DNA of 64,000 nt from Candidatus Kryptoniota bacterium. Lineage in GTDB: Bacteria > Bacteroidota > Ignavibacteria > Kryptoniales > Kryptoniaceae. Numbering within the stretch: the first letter of the stretch is position 1; each line of letters starts with the position of its first letter. A program made the translations under genes and the position numbers. The stretch lies in contig CALJEK010000017.1 in assembly GCA_938074445.1 (NCBI GenBank), positions 1-64,000 on the forward strand, in the 5' to 3' direction. Below, piece by piece: positions 17,289 to 27,823 of this stretch. The notes under the pieces were generated by a model. That model was not told the origin of the DNA, made no database searches, and worked only from the letters and a program-made list of their open reading frames with translations.

Positions 17289-18971
17289 CTACTTCATCAT
17301 TTGCTCTCTGATTAACCTAAATTCACTATCTGGTTTCCACTCCGGCTTTTCATCGGCATTTGCAAGATAATATAATGACATAAAAACAAGCTTCATATCC
17401 TCAACCGCTCCATCAAGAACCCATGAGTCGCTATATTCATCGCTCGGTTGATGATAATTCTTTGCAATATATTCCTCAACGACCTTCTTCCCGTAATCCT
17501 CTGGCTTTCCTATGTATTCAACACCATTATCAAAATACACAGCCGGGACCCCTATTTTTGCAAAATTAAATTGATCTGACCTATAAAACATGCCAAGCTC
17601 GGGGAATTGATCCGGCTTTGCATATCTACCTTGATATCTATTCGCGATTTCATTTATTATCTCACCAAGCGTGCTTTTTTCCATCCCGATTAAAACAACA
17701 TCCTTTGTTTTCCCCCATATATTTATCCCATCGACATTTATGTTGGCAACGATTTTGTTAGGTGGAACAGTTGGGTTTTGAGCAAAATACTTTGAACCTA
17801 AAAGCCCAGCTTCTTCAGCTGTCAAAGCTATAAACATAACAGATCTGCGCGGTTTAACTTTCAATTCAGAAAATGCCTTTGCAATAGAAAGTAAACCAGA
17901 AACACCCGAAGCATTGTCAAGAGCACCATTATAAATTGAATCTCCCTTAACTGGTTTCCCAATCCCAAGATGATCATGATGCGATGTTATGACAACAAAT
18001 TCGTTTTTCAGCTTCTCGTCCCCACCAGGTAAAATACCTATAACATTTTGAGAAACAAGTTCCCTGAATTTAACGCGCATATTTAACGAAAGTTTTAACT
18101 TGAGGTCAACGGGTTTAAAATCCCGAGTTTGTGCACTTTTTACAAGATCATCAAGATTCCTCCCAACGAGAGCGAGCATCTTCCTTGTAGCATCCTCGGT
18201 CATCCAACCCTTAAGCAAAATTTTTGGCTCCGTGTCATTTGAAAGTTCAAACTCCTCACCAGACCATGAAGTTTGCACAACATTCCAACCATAGCCAGCA
18301 GATGGAGTCGTGTGAATTATTATCGCACCTAAAGCTCCTTTCTTTGCTGCGATTTCATATTTATAAGTCCACCTACCATAATAAGTCCTCGCCTTCCCAC
18401 CAAAAAGATTCGGTTCTTCAGGGGTTGCAGGTGGATCATCATTTAACATCAATAATATCTTCCCAGAAACATCTACACCTTTATAATCGTCCCAGTTTTG
18501 CTCCGGTGCAACTATCCCATAACCAACGAATACAATATCAGCATCTTTTATCGACACCAACTCTTTTTTAACGCCAGAAACAGCTATAAATTCATCGTAA
18601 TATTTGAATCTTGCTACTTTTCCTCCACCTTTTACAACCATTTCTTTATCGGGAAAAGTTGTTATCCCGGAAAGCGGAACTCTTTGAAAATATGAACCAT
18701 TATCTCCACCGGGTTTGAGACCAAGAAGTTTAAACTGTGTAGCTATATACATTGCTGCAAGAAGCTCACCCCTTGAACCAGTCCCCCTACCTTCAAGCAA
18801 GTCATGAGCTAAAAATTGAACATTCGCTCTTATATAATCCTCCGTGATGTAATCCATAGCCCTTTTAGCATCATCCGTGAGAAAATTAGTAACTGTAATC
18901 TGAGAAGATGCTGTTAAAGTTGCAAACAAAAGTAAAATTAGCGCCCTAACTATTCTCATTTTCATCCTCAA
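17289..18971 (-). CDS. secreted M28-family zinc aminopeptidase with PA domain
   Basis: An exported peptidase that trims N-terminal residues from peptides. The signal peptide covers about residues 1-23 (IVRALILLLFATLTASS). A protease-associated insert (about 140-250) precedes the M28 core. The two-zinc site is complete: 'TSHHDHLG' (His), 'GALDNASGVSG' (bridging Asp), 'ALTAEEAGLLGS' (catalytic Glu plus ligand), 'NVDGIN' (Asp) and 'KNYHQPSDEY' (last His). At 560 aa it is typical. Its start overlaps the DUF72 gene by 26 nt, and a terminator follows. It probably works with the exported M19 and Xaa-Pro peptidases at 53-56 kb in peptide use. Confidence 0.93.
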   Translation of the reverse strand: MRMKMRIVRALILLLFATLTASSQITVTNFLTDDAKRAMDYITEDYIRANVQFLAHDLLEGRGTGSRGELLAAMYIATQFKLLGLKPGGDNGSYFQRVPLSGITTFPDKEMVVKGGGKVARFKYYDEFIAVSGVKKELVSIKDADIVFVGYGIVAPEQNWDDYKGVDVSGKILLMLNDDPPATPEEPNLFGGKARTYYGRWTYKYEIAAKKGALGAIIIHTTPSAGYGWNVVQTSWSGEEFELSNDTEPKILLKGWMTEDATRKMLALVGRNLDDLVKSAQTRDFKPVDLKLKLSLNMRVKFRELVSQNVIGILPGGDEKLKNEFVVITSHHDHLGIGKPVKGDSIYNGALDNASGVSGLLSIAKAFSELKVKPRRSVMFIALTAEEAGLLGSKYFAQNPTVPPNKIVANINVDGINIWGKTKDVVLIGMEKSTLGEIINEIANRYQGRYAKPDQFPELGMFYRSDQFNFAKIGVPAVYFDNGVEYIGKPEDYGKKVVEEYIAKNYHQPSDEYSDSWVLDGAVEDMKLVFMSLYYLANADEKPEWKPDSEFRLIREQMMK

Positions 18972-19722
18972 TTTTGTTTGAGTTGATAAATTTTAAAATG
19001 CTTTCCCTTAAACTTATAGCATTTTCAACCGCATACGCATTGAAATCGTTGTTAAAATAAGCAAAAATTGTTTTATCTTCCAGCCAAAAGTTCCACATCA
19101 ACCTCGCGAACTCATCTATTTGTTCTTGACTGTAAAGTGACCTATATCTTTCTTTAGGTCCGTGAAATCTAAAATAAACAAAGTCAGCGGTAGCAACAGG
19201 CGGGGCAAGAAGCTTTCTCATATGTGAGATGCAAAGAGCGATGCCTCTTTCTTTTAAAATCATAAAAATTGTATCATTGAAAAAAACAGCGTTCCTAAAC
19301 TCAAAAACATGCCTATATCCCTTGGGAAGCAAATCCACATAATCTTTCAAAAGAAATATGTCATACTCAAGCGTTGGAGGAAACTGATGAAGTATGCAGC
19401 CAATCCGATCGTGAACTTTTAACGGTTTTATCACCTTCATAAAGCCATAAAAATCGTTTCTCACATCCCTTAGCTTTTTTATATGGGTTATATCCTGATG
19501 AACTTTAACGGAAAACAAAAAATTAGCTGAGGTCTTTTCTATCCACCCTTCAACTGTTTTAGCCCTCGGCAAATGATAAAACGTCGTGTTAAGTTCAACC
19601 GTATTAAAAACTTTCGAATAATACTCAAGCCACTTACCCCAGGATAATTTCTCCGGATAAAAACGACCAATCCAATGCCTATAATAATAACCGGATGTCC
19701 CGATGTAAATCTTAGTCATCAA
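18946..19722 (-). CDS. DUF72 (YecE-like) family protein
   Basis: A 258-aa TIM-barrel protein of the DUF72/YecE family, which has no settled biochemical role. Family motifs are visible: 'IGTSGYYYRHWIGRFYPEKLSW' in parts at the N terminus, 'VELNTTFYHLPRAKTVEGW', 'FLFSVKVHQDITH' and 'YAYFNNDFNAYAVENA'-like at the C terminus. It lies 3 nt downstream of rnr and overlaps the M28 peptidase start by 26 nt, so it is translated from the same message. Confidence 0.9.
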   Translation of the reverse strand: MMTKIYIGTSGYYYRHWIGRFYPEKLSWGKWLEYYSKVFNTVELNTTFYHLPRAKTVEGWIEKTSANFLFSVKVHQDITHIKKLRDVRNDFYGFMKVIKPLKVHDRIGCILHQFPPTLEYDIFLLKDYVDLLPKGYRHVFEFRNAVFFNDTIFMILKERGIALCISHMRKLLAPPVATADFVYFRFHGPKERYRSLYSQEQIDEFARLMWNFWLEDKTIFAYFNNDFNAYAVENAISLRESILKFINSNKIEDENENS

Positions 19723-19725
19723 AAT

Positions 19726-21882
19726 TTATCTTGATATTTTCCCAAGAAGAATAAAATCGATCTCTCTTGAACTTTCATCAACTCTCACAACCCTAACTTT
19801 AACCTTATCCCCAAGCCTGTATACTTTTTTAGTATATTTACCTATCAACGCATACTGACTTTCATCATAAATGTAATAATCATCTGTTAAATCCCTAACT
19901 TTAACAAGCCCTTCAACCAGTATATCATTTATTTCAACGAACAAACCAAACTCAAGGACTCCCGAAATTATGCCGTCAAATACCTTGCCAATATGATCTT
20001 TCATATATTCAACTTGTTTCAACTTTATAGATTCCCTTTCCACCTCCATTGCCCTAATTTCCATCTCCGATGAATGCTTACAAATCTGTGGAAGTTTTCT
20101 CGCGATTTCGTTTAATCTCTTGTCGTCAACGCCCTTTTCAGTATACTCATAGAGAAGACGATGAACAACAAGATCAGGATATCTTCTTATAGGAGAGGTA
20201 AAGTGAGTATAGTATTTAAAACCAAGCCCAAAATGTCCAATGTTTTTCTCGGAGTAAATTGCCTTTGCCATTGATCTTATAGCGATGTCATTTACAAGAT
20301 ATTCATATTCAGTATCTTTAACCTGCAGAAGCAACTTTTGAATTGACTTTGAAAGTGGCTTTGAATCGATTTCAAACTTAAATCCGAGCTTTTTTACAAA
20401 CTCGGCAAGGCTGTTTAACTTTGCAGGATCTGGCAAATCGTGAACTCTATAAATAAAAGGATATTTGCGATTTTTTCCGCTCATTTTACCAATGTGCTTC
20501 GCGACAGTTTGGTTCGCAAGCAACATAAATTCTTCTATCAATCTGTGACTATCAAGTCGAACCTTTTTTATTATTTCAATCGGCTTCCCATCTTCATCAA
20601 GCCTAAATTTAACCTCAGGCGTTTCAAAATCAATGCTTCCCTCACGAAGTCGTTTTTTCAGCAAAATTTTGCTCAACTTATGCATCTCTAAAATTATATC
20701 AGCGTAATCGCCTTCCCCAGTTTCAATTATTCTCTGAACCTCTTCATATGTAAACCTTCGCTTGCTTCTTATAATGCTTTTATGAAAGGAATACCTCTCA
20801 ACAGCTCCTCTTGAATTAACGATCATAAAGACGGAATAGGCAAGGCGATCAACATTTGGATTTAAACTACAAACATTATTCGACAATTTCTCCGGCAACA
20901 TCGGTATCACCCTATCAACAAGATAAACACTTGTCCCACGTCGCAGTGCCTCAAGGTCAATTTCACTTCCTTCTTTAACATAATAGCTAACATCAGCGAT
21001 ATGAACACCAAGCCTATATTTCCCATCTGGTAAAATTTCGAGTGAAACAGCGTCGTCAAAATCTTTAGCATCTTCAGGATCAATTGTAAAGCAAATTAAA
21101 TCTCTCAAATCGAGTCTTTTCGCATATTCCGCACTCGGGATTTCATCTGGAATTTCTTCCGCTTCTTCAAGTACTTCATCAGGAAATCTCGTCGGGAAAC
21201 TATAACTTTTTACAATAGCCAAAATTTCTGCATCGTTTTCTCCAGCTTGACCAAGCACCTCAACTATCTTCCCTTCAGGAGCGAACCTTTCATCTATCCA
21301 ATCAACAAGTTCAATTGCAACTTTATCACCAGCCCGAGCATTAAATTTTTTCACATTCTTTTCATCTACATAAAAATCGTGGATCAAACGTTTATCATCT
21401 GGAATGACAAAATAAATTCCCTTCCTTTTTGAAAGAACTCCAGTTATAACTTTTCTCCCACGCTCAATTATATCAACTATCTCACCCTCAGCAAGTTCTC
21501 CTCTTTTTCTCTCAACTATTGAAACAGCAACTTTATCTCCATCAATTGCAGTATGAATAAATCTGGGTGGAATGAAAATTTCTTTTATTTGGCTATTTTC
21601 ATCTTCAACTTCAACAAATCCGTAACCATTCGGATTTACAGTCAATCGTCCGATAAGAATTTTGGGGTTTGGCTTAAATTTGTATTTATTTCTCGGAAGC
21701 CTAACAATCTCACCACGCTCAACCATCTCCATTAGAACTTGCCTAATAAGACCTGACTTATATTCCTCCATCAAATCAAGTTTCTTAGCTATTTCCTTTA
21801 AGCGAAATGACCTACCTGACCTTTTCTTCAAAAATTTTAATATCCTCTCCTTGAGCCTCGAGATTTCAAATTCTTCCCTCAT
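19726..21882 (-). CDS. rnr: ribonuclease R
   Basis: A 3'-5' exoribonuclease that degrades structured RNA. Domains in order: N-terminal winged helix (about 1-75), cold-shock OB domains (about 75-240), the RNB catalytic domain from about 260 with 'DPEDAKDFDDAVSLE' (catalytic Asp cluster) and 'HIADVSYYV', and a C-terminal S1 domain ('GKVFDGIISGVLEFGLFVEI'-like). At 718 aa it is normal. The usual long basic tail after S1 is absent; the protein ends soon after the S1 fold. It overlaps tamB by 4 nt upstream and is followed by DUF72. Confidence 0.95.
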   Translation of the reverse strand: MREEFEISRLKERILKFLKKRSGRSFRLKEIAKKLDLMEEYKSGLIRQVLMEMVERGEIVRLPRNKYKFKPNPKILIGRLTVNPNGYGFVEVEDENSQIKEIFIPPRFIHTAIDGDKVAVSIVERKRGELAEGEIVDIIERGRKVITGVLSKRKGIYFVIPDDKRLIHDFYVDEKNVKKFNARAGDKVAIELVDWIDERFAPEGKIVEVLGQAGENDAEILAIVKSYSFPTRFPDEVLEEAEEIPDEIPSAEYAKRLDLRDLICFTIDPEDAKDFDDAVSLEILPDGKYRLGVHIADVSYYVKEGSEIDLEALRRGTSVYLVDRVIPMLPEKLSNNVCSLNPNVDRLAYSVFMIVNSRGAVERYSFHKSIIRSKRRFTYEEVQRIIETGEGDYADIILEMHKLSKILLKKRLREGSIDFETPEVKFRLDEDGKPIEIIKKVRLDSHRLIEEFMLLANQTVAKHIGKMSGKNRKYPFIYRVHDLPDPAKLNSLAEFVKKLGFKFEIDSKPLSKSIQKLLLQVKDTEYEYLVNDIAIRSMAKAIYSEKNIGHFGLGFKYYTHFTSPIRRYPDLVVHRLLYEYTEKGVDDKRLNEIARKLPQICKHSSEMEIRAMEVERESIKLKQVEYMKDHIGKVFDGIISGVLEFGLFVEINDILVEGLVKVRDLTDDYYIYDESQYALIGKYTKKVYRLGDKVKVRVVRVDESSREIDFILLGKISR

Positions 21883-24800
21883 AGCCTTATCCTATAATAA
21901 AGTCCCAATTTGTTTAAAATTTCCTTCTCTTGATAAAATTGAACCGGTTTCCTCTGATATTCAATTGTTAAATTCCCGCCAAAAATTCTCTTTAAAAACG
22001 GATACTGAATAACAACAACCGATTTTGAAATGTCCGTGAAGATATCGCCACCAAATTGAATAATAGCTCCGCCTATATTTCCAGTTATCCTCAGACCTTT
22101 AAAATCAGAATAATAACCGAACTCCGTAGCAGTTATAACTCCGCCCAAAATATCCCTTAAGACATCTGTCATAACCCCGGAAACTACACTGCTCAGAAGA
22201 CCAGCACCCGTCGACGACCAAAGATTTTCCGTAAACGAACTAACTTCAACCTTAGTAAGTTCATCTTTGAATCTTCCCGTTATGAGAAATGAAATCGCAT
22301 CGGATTCCACTTCGCCATGTGGATAAACACTTTGATAATCCTCTCCATCAATATACATCTGCACTTTGACGATCGGTTTTGACAAAGTCCCTTTTATAGA
22401 AAGCTCAATCAAAACATTCTCAACCCTTCCAGCGCTTAACGTATCACTTAAAACTGTATGTGTTCCTGTATAATTTGCTGTTATGTCAAGTTCTGGATTT
22501 TTAAGGTCTCCAACAAACTTTAACTTACCTTTTGCGCTAAACCGCTTGAAGAAGTTATAATATGACCTGTCAAGTATATCTACTATGCCATATGCAACCG
22601 TGGAACCAGAATAACTCCTGATGTTTAAATTTCCAGAAAATTCGGCGAAAAATTCTTCTCCTGTTTGAGGGTTAAGAATGATGCTGAGTTTTGCGTTATT
22701 TAAAGTATAAATCTTCAAATCATAATCAAACCTCGAAAAAGTTTCCTGTTTTTTCGCGTTTTCGGTCTGAGTTCCCCCCGTATCAGCGGGCAAATTTAAA
22801 TGTACAAGTTCCTCCGTTACAACTTCCTCTTTCACAGTATCAGTTGAACTAATATAAACATATTCAAATCCAGTACCTTTCCAAGCACCGCTTGCTTGCT
22901 TTGAAAAATAACTAACATCAACATCCGAAAGAAAAATCTCACCGTTTAGATAAAATCCTGTGGTGTCAATTTTTAGACTTAACCCATTCCCACTTGTCTG
23001 AGCAATTACACGCCCATAAAATCCTGTAGTTCCAAAACCTTCCTTGTCCATAACAAGCAATTTACCATTGATGTTAAAGTCTCCATTTGATATTGAATAT
23101 CTATCAAAATAAATCTTCCCATTAACCCTAACTTCGCCATCGCTGTAATCATTTGGATCGTTCCACAAATTTAACTCTTTAACATAAACAACATTTGAAT
23201 CAATATTCCCCGTGCCGTAAACAAGGTAATATTTCCTGTTTGGATTGAATTTGAAAATACAATTTTGAAGCGAAAAATCACCCTTAAAACTTGGGTTGTC
23301 AAAGGTCCCACCCAAATTAATCTCAGCTGTTATATCCCCCTTCAAGTCTGAAACTTCTTCCAAAAGTGGCTCGAACACAGCAATTGGAAACCTAAAAAGT
23401 TTTATCTTACCGATGACATACGGCTCGCGGTATTTTGCTCTTGCAGTCGGATTAAACCACACTGGGAAAGAGAGAGCAACATCCATCGCATTATAACTTA
23501 CCCCACCAACATTTGTCACAAGCGATAGACTTAACTCCGCGACATCATTCTCAACACGCCCGAAACACTCAAGCTTTCCAAGGTCCGCATTCTTATATCT
23601 GAAATCTTTTACAAGAATTTCAATGCTTGAATTAGGTCTATCATGAGTTCCATAAATAAAGAAGGAAAATTCAACCCCACCTGAGAAAAACTTCCCTTTG
23701 ATAAGTTTATCAAGCTCTAAATCTTCACCCCACACGCGCAACTGCTGTGTCTGCTTATCAACAAATCCGCCGATGTAAATCCTTTGCCCATTGAAAATGA
23801 AAGAAGTCGGATTAACTATAACCCCGCTCTTTGTTTGAAAAATTTCTATCTCGTCGGTAATTGAAATTTTATTGCCATAAATTTCCCCATTAAATCCCTT
23901 TAAAACAAACCTGTTCACCTCGCGACTGAATTGAGCAATTGAAATAGTTTCAAAACCCCACCGATCCCCGCTTGCAAAAACTTCGGCATATAGCTCCGAC
24001 TCATCATAATAAAAATTCAAATTAACCCTATCAACTTTGAAACTACTAAAGGTAAATTCATTCAACCTCCCATTTAACTTAAATTTCAACTGAGCATCAT
24101 AGTTTAACTCAATTGCTCCCTTAAATTCGTCGCCTTTAAAAGTGTCAACTTTGCCCTTCTCATAGTTTATATATTTTATTTGCTTTAACCCCAAGTCGCT
24201 ATAAAAATAAATCCTTTGAGAATCAGCGAGGAAAACACCATTTAAATTCCCAATTGCCTGAAAGAGACGACCGATTGAAAGAAGAGAAATTGGTGTTAAG
24301 TTTTTAAATTTCACCTTGTATTCAAGATAAACCGGATTTTTAACCGAGGGTAACTCGAATTCCCCGCTATCCGAAAAGTTTAACTTGTTATAAACAACCT
24401 GAGTCACACCCTTAAGAGCATACGCAAGCGAGTTCCCAAGATCACTGAAGTCAAATTTACCTTCAAGATTTAAATCAAACATATTAGATTGGATGGTAAG
24501 GCTTTTTTCCTCATGATTTCCGGAATACTTCGCATTCAACCTTAAGCGACTTATCCTATAATTACCAAAAACGGACGGATTTAACTGCGCAAACAGGTCC
24601 ACCGCTACAACTTCTCCAAAACTAAACCTTGCGTTAAAATCCCCTGAAATATGGCTTTTCAAAAAATGTGGTTTATCAATCCTAATCTGTGAAAGGTCAA
24701 AATCTGACAATGAACCGCTTAAACTCAATAAAAACTTTCTTTCCCCCAATTTTTTTAAATTCAAATCAATGATCCCCATTAACCCCTCAACAAGCGAAAC

Positions 24801-26258
24801 GAAGCTACCGTTAAGTTCCCCACCCCTAATTTCAACCCAAGAATTTAACTTCGGTATTAAAATCTTGTTTACAAAGGATTCTTTAAAATCAATATTCACC
24901 CTTGCACCCATCGTCTCAAAATCGACACCCCTCCCGCTTAAAGCACCTGAAAAATTAATTGATCCGCTTAAATTTTTTTGCCCTAAAATATCAGCTGGAT
25001 TCAAATTGGAAACAGCAAGCTTTAAATCATAGACAAAATCATTCTTCAAATCAAGTCCTCCATCGAGATATATCACAGTGCTTCCATACTTTAGACTAAC
25101 ATCTGAATTAAATTTAAGTGGATGACCACGATATCTTCCCTCAACTTCAACTTGCTCCACCCCAAAATTTGGAAGTTTAACGAGCGTTACAAACTTGTTT
25201 ATATCGGGAGTGTTAACTCTTGAATTGACATGCGCATTGATTAAAAAGTCGGAAAATTTCGTTATGTTTTCAAGCTCTCCAGTAACAAAGATTTCAGAAT
25301 CATAAATTTTAACCCTTATCTCTTTAACCTTCAAATTCTTCAAGGTTCCCTCAGCTTCAACCTTAACAGCGGGAGAACCAGAAAGGAAGTACACATGCGG
25401 AATAAACTTAGTCAATTCGCCAAAACTAAAACTATCAGCAAAAAGCGAAACATTCATATAAACCCTCTCAACGTCGTCCCTATCCAGCCTGAATATGTTA
25501 TCCTTTGTCTCAGCAGAAAATTTAAATCTAACTTTGCTACCCCCTGTTGTGATTTCAAAATTATCCATCTCAAGTTTGTGTCGATCGGCATAAATTCGCC
25601 CTTCTACTTGCGCATTAAACTTATCTTCATCGACTGCAAAAGATAATTTTACCTTTCTCAAATTAACTTTATCTGAAGAATAACTTCCGCTGAGAACAGC
25701 ATTAATATCGTGAACTACAAAATTGCGAAAATCAATACAATTCAAACTGTCTGCAAGTTTATTCTTCCCAAGGTTTAAAGAATCAATAAAGACAAATTTA
25801 CCATCGTCGATCACAAGTCTATCGCAAGAATAGAAAAATTTTGCTTCTTCTTTTTTCCCACTCGGCTTTAAAATTTTTTCAAAATTCCACTTCCCGTCTT
25901 TCCCCCTTATTAGATAAACCTCGGGTTTATAAAGAATCAACTCACGAAAAGAATATTCCCCTTTTATCAAACCTACAGGATCATACTTTAACTCAAGACT
26001 TAATACCTTGACAAAATTTTTACCCTCAACCCCAACATAAAAACCATCAACCCCAAGCCCCGTAAATATATTCCCGTAAAACTTCCCAAGATAAATTTCC
26101 CCACCAAAAGTTTTTCTCAATTCAGATTCGACCTTATCGTGCAGGAAAAGCCTAAATCGCTCCGTCTGCGAAATGATTAAAACTATCGAAACAATTATAA
26201 GAAAAAATGAAAACGTATAAAAAGTTATCTTGAAAAACCTTTTAAGTAATTTTCTCAT
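21879..26258 (-). CDS. tamB: TamB-like translocation and assembly module / lipid-bridge protein
   Basis: A very long (1459 aa) protein with one N-terminal membrane anchor (about residues 10-30), a periplasmic beta-taco body, and a C-terminal DUF490/TamB domain ('GIVDILDRSYYNFFKRFSAKGKLKF' in pieces, 'TLSKPIVKVQMY', 'DAISFLITGRF'). The family spans the periplasm and either helps outer-membrane protein assembly with TamA or carries phospholipids outward. No TamA/BamA gene is in the window. It lies between rfaE2 (4-nt overlap) and rnr (4-nt overlap), in line with an envelope operon. Confidence 0.9.
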   Translation of the reverse strand: MRKLLKRFFKITFYTFSFFLIIVSIVLIISQTERFRLFLHDKVESELRKTFGGEIYLGKFYGNIFTGLGVDGFYVGVEGKNFVKVLSLELKYDPVGLIKGEYSFRELILYKPEVYLIRGKDGKWNFEKILKPSGKKEEAKFFYSCDRLVIDDGKFVFIDSLNLGKNKLADSLNCIDFRNFVVHDINAVLSGSYSSDKVNLRKVKLSFAVDEDKFNAQVEGRIYADRHKLEMDNFEITTGGSKVRFKFSAETKDNIFRLDRDDVERVYMNVSLFADSFSFGELTKFIPHVYFLSGSPAVKVEAEGTLKNLKVKEIRVKIYDSEIFVTGELENITKFSDFLINAHVNSRVNTPDINKFVTLVKLPNFGVEQVEVEGRYRGHPLKFNSDVSLKYGSTVIYLDGGLDLKNDFVYDLKLAVSNLNPADILGQKNLSGSINFSGALSGRGVDFETMGARVNIDFKESFVNKILIPKLNSWVEIRGGELNGSFVSLVEGLMGIIDLNLKKLGERKFLLSLSGSLSDFDLSQIRIDKPHFLKSHISGDFNARFSFGEVVAVDLFAQLNPSVFGNYRISRLRLNAKYSGNHEEKSLTIQSNMFDLNLEGKFDFSDLGNSLAYALKGVTQVVYNKLNFSDSGEFELPSVKNPVYLEYKVKFKNLTPISLLSIGRLFQAIGNLNGVFLADSQRIYFYSDLGLKQIKYINYEKGKVDTFKGDEFKGAIELNYDAQLKFKLNGRLNEFTFSSFKVDRVNLNFYYDESELYAEVFASGDRWGFETISIAQFSREVNRFVLKGFNGEIYGNKISITDEIEIFQTKSGVIVNPTSFIFNGQRIYIGGFVDKQTQQLRVWGEDLELDKLIKGKFFSGGVEFSFFIYGTHDRPNSSIEILVKDFRYKNADLGKLECFGRVENDVAELSLSLVTNVGGVSYNAMDVALSFPVWFNPTARAKYREPYVIGKIKLFRFPIAVFEPLLEEVSDLKGDITAEINLGGTFDNPSFKGDFSLQNCIFKFNPNRKYYLVYGTGNIDSNVVYVKELNLWNDPNDYSDGEVRVNGKIYFDRYSISNGDFNINGKLLVMDKEGFGTTGFYGRVIAQTSGNGLSLKIDTTGFYLNGEIFLSDVDVSYFSKQASGAWKGTGFEYVYISSTDTVKEEVVTEELVHLNLPADTGGTQTENAKKQETFSRFDYDLKIYTLNNAKLSIILNPQTGEEFFAEFSGNLNIRSYSGSTVAYGIVDILDRSYYNFFKRFSAKGKLKFVGDLKNPELDITANYTGTHTVLSDTLSAGRVENVLIELSIKGTLSKPIVKVQMYIDGEDYQSVYPHGEVESDAISFLITGRFKDELTKVEVSSFTENLWSSTGAGLLSSVVSGVMTDVLRDILGGVITATEFGYYSDFKGLRITGNIGGAIIQFGGDIFTDISKSVVVIQYPFLKRIFGGNLTIEYQRKPVQFYQEKEILNKLGLYYRIRL

Positions 26259-26737
26259 TGCTTGCAGAATCTTTCAAGGATGGTTTTAATTATGTTCGTT
26301 GTCGACCTATTTGGTGTCAACTCCACTAAAACCACCTGACCTCCGTTTCCCTCAACAACATCCCTACCAACAACCTCTTCGATCGACCAGTCACTCCCTT
26401 TAACAAGAACATCAGGGATAATTTTAGAAATTAACTCATACGGCGTTGGCTCATCAAAAATTACAACATAATCGACAGAAGCAAGGTTTGAAAGTATAAA
26501 CGCTCTATCTTCCTGTGAAACTATAGGTCTACCGTCCCCTTTTATTTGCTTAACAGATAAATCACTATTTAACCCAACGATTAAAACATCACCAAGCTCC
26601 TTCGCTTTCGCAAGATATTCAACATGTCCCCTATGTAAGATATCAAAACAACCATTCGTAAAGACGATTTTCTTTCCTTCCTTTTTAAGTTCCCTCGTTA
26701 TATTAACTATTTCATCAATACCTACGACCCTTCCCAT
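26255..26737 (-). CDS. rfaE2: D-glycero-beta-D-manno-heptose 1-phosphate adenylyltransferase
   Basis: Makes ADP-D-glycero-D-manno-heptose from heptose 1-phosphate and ATP for the LPS core. It is a nucleotidyltransferase with 'TNGCFDILHRGHVEYLAKAKELG' (HxGH) and, near the C terminus, 'ELTPNRSTTNII'. Three starts are possible. ATG 26737 (MGRVVGIDEI) is preferred because GAGGTG lies 7 nt upstream; ATG 26743 is only 2 nt after that site. In E. coli this domain is fused to the kinase as HldE; here the kinase gene just upstream is separate. Confidence 0.93.
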   Translation of the reverse strand: MGRVVGIDEIVNITRELKKEGKKIVFTNGCFDILHRGHVEYLAKAKELGDVLIVGLNSDLSVKQIKGDGRPIVSQEDRAFILSNLASVDYVVIFDEPTPYELISKIIPDVLVKGSDWSIEEVVGRDVVEGNGGQVVLVELTPNRSTTNIIKTILERFCKQ

Positions 26738-27741
26738 CACCATTCACCTCTTGAATCAAGAAGAGCTGCTTTGAAAAGTTTTTCTTTATCAACTGGAACA
26801 ACGCCAACTTCTTCAACGACTATTCCAGCAGCGTAGTTTGCAAGCGCTGCTGATTCAATTATATCAGCACCGCTGGAAAGAGCGACTGTTATTGTAGATA
26901 TAACGGTATCACCAGCGCCAGATACATCTGCTACTTTTCTTGCCTTCGTTGGTATATGCCTCACCTCGCCATCCTTGCTGAAAAGTGTCATTCCTTTTTC
27001 ACCTCTCGTTAAAAGAAGATATTTGCAGTTTAGCCTCTCAAGAATTATCATACCAGCTTCAATCACTTTCTCGTCTGAATCAAGCTTCCGTCCAAGCACA
27101 TCCTCAACTTCCTTTCTATTCGGCTTGAAGACAGTCACATTCTTAAACTCAAAGAAATTATCAAACTTCGGATCCACAGTTATTACAATCCCATACCTAT
27201 TCGCAATATCAATCAGGTCATGAATTAAATTTCTGACGATAACCCCTTTATTGTAATCCTCTATTATTATCGCGTTTATTTCATGCACATTTTGAAGGAC
27301 TACTTCCTTTATTCTTTCCTGTATCGTGTAGTTTATCGGATCTTTCGACTCTCTATCAATTCTAACGACATGCTGATTATGAGCTATAACTCTGGTTTTT
27401 ACCGTAGTTGGTCTCGTTCGATCAACTATGATACCATCTGTATTAAAACCCTCAGATTTCATAAGATCAAACAAAATTTCCCCTTCCCTATCATCTCCGA
27501 CAACGCCAATTAGCAACGGGGATGCGCCAAGTGCTTTTATATTGTTCGCTACATTTCCCGCCCCTCCAAGCTTTGAGTCTTCTCCTTCAACTTCAATCAC
27601 CGGAACTGGTGCTTCCGGCGAAATTCTATTTACAGCACCCCAAATATACCTATCAAGCATAAGGTCACCAACAACAGCAATCTTCTTATTTTCAAAGTTT
27701 TTGAACAGCTGTAACAGCCTTTCCTCTGTGAATTTAATCAT
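26737..27741 (-). CDS. rfaE1: D-glycero-beta-D-manno-heptose-7-phosphate kinase
   Basis: Phosphorylates heptose 7-phosphate at C1 on the way to ADP-heptose. It is a PfkB/ribokinase-fold enzyme: 'VVGDLMLDRYIWG' near the N terminus, 'GGAGNVANNIKALGA' and the catalytic signature 'VADVSGAGDTVISTITVALSSG', with the base Asp in 'GAGD'. At 334 aa it corresponds to the N-terminal half of E. coli HldE. It directly precedes rfaE2, and together they serve the heptosyltransferase at 15-16 kb. Confidence 0.95.
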   Translation of the reverse strand: MIKFTEERLLQLFKNFENKKIAVVGDLMLDRYIWGAVNRISPEAPVPVIEVEGEDSKLGGAGNVANNIKALGASPLLIGVVGDDREGEILFDLMKSEGFNTDGIIVDRTRPTTVKTRVIAHNQHVVRIDRESKDPINYTIQERIKEVVLQNVHEINAIIIEDYNKGVIVRNLIHDLIDIANRYGIVITVDPKFDNFFEFKNVTVFKPNRKEVEDVLGRKLDSDEKVIEAGMIILERLNCKYLLLTRGEKGMTLFSKDGEVRHIPTKARKVADVSGAGDTVISTITVALSSGADIIESAALANYAAGIVVEEVGVVPVDKEKLFKAALLDSRGEW

Positions 27742-27823
27742 CAGGGCACTCTTTTTATTTTAAAGGCGTGTGAATTTTCAACGGTAAAATAATCAAATAT
27801 GAATGAATAAACAAATAGAACTT

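Noticed and set aside
27742-27823. Promoter in the 82-nt gap before rfaE1
   Set aside because: TTGAAA and TAAAAT are only 13 nt apart; no better pair was found.
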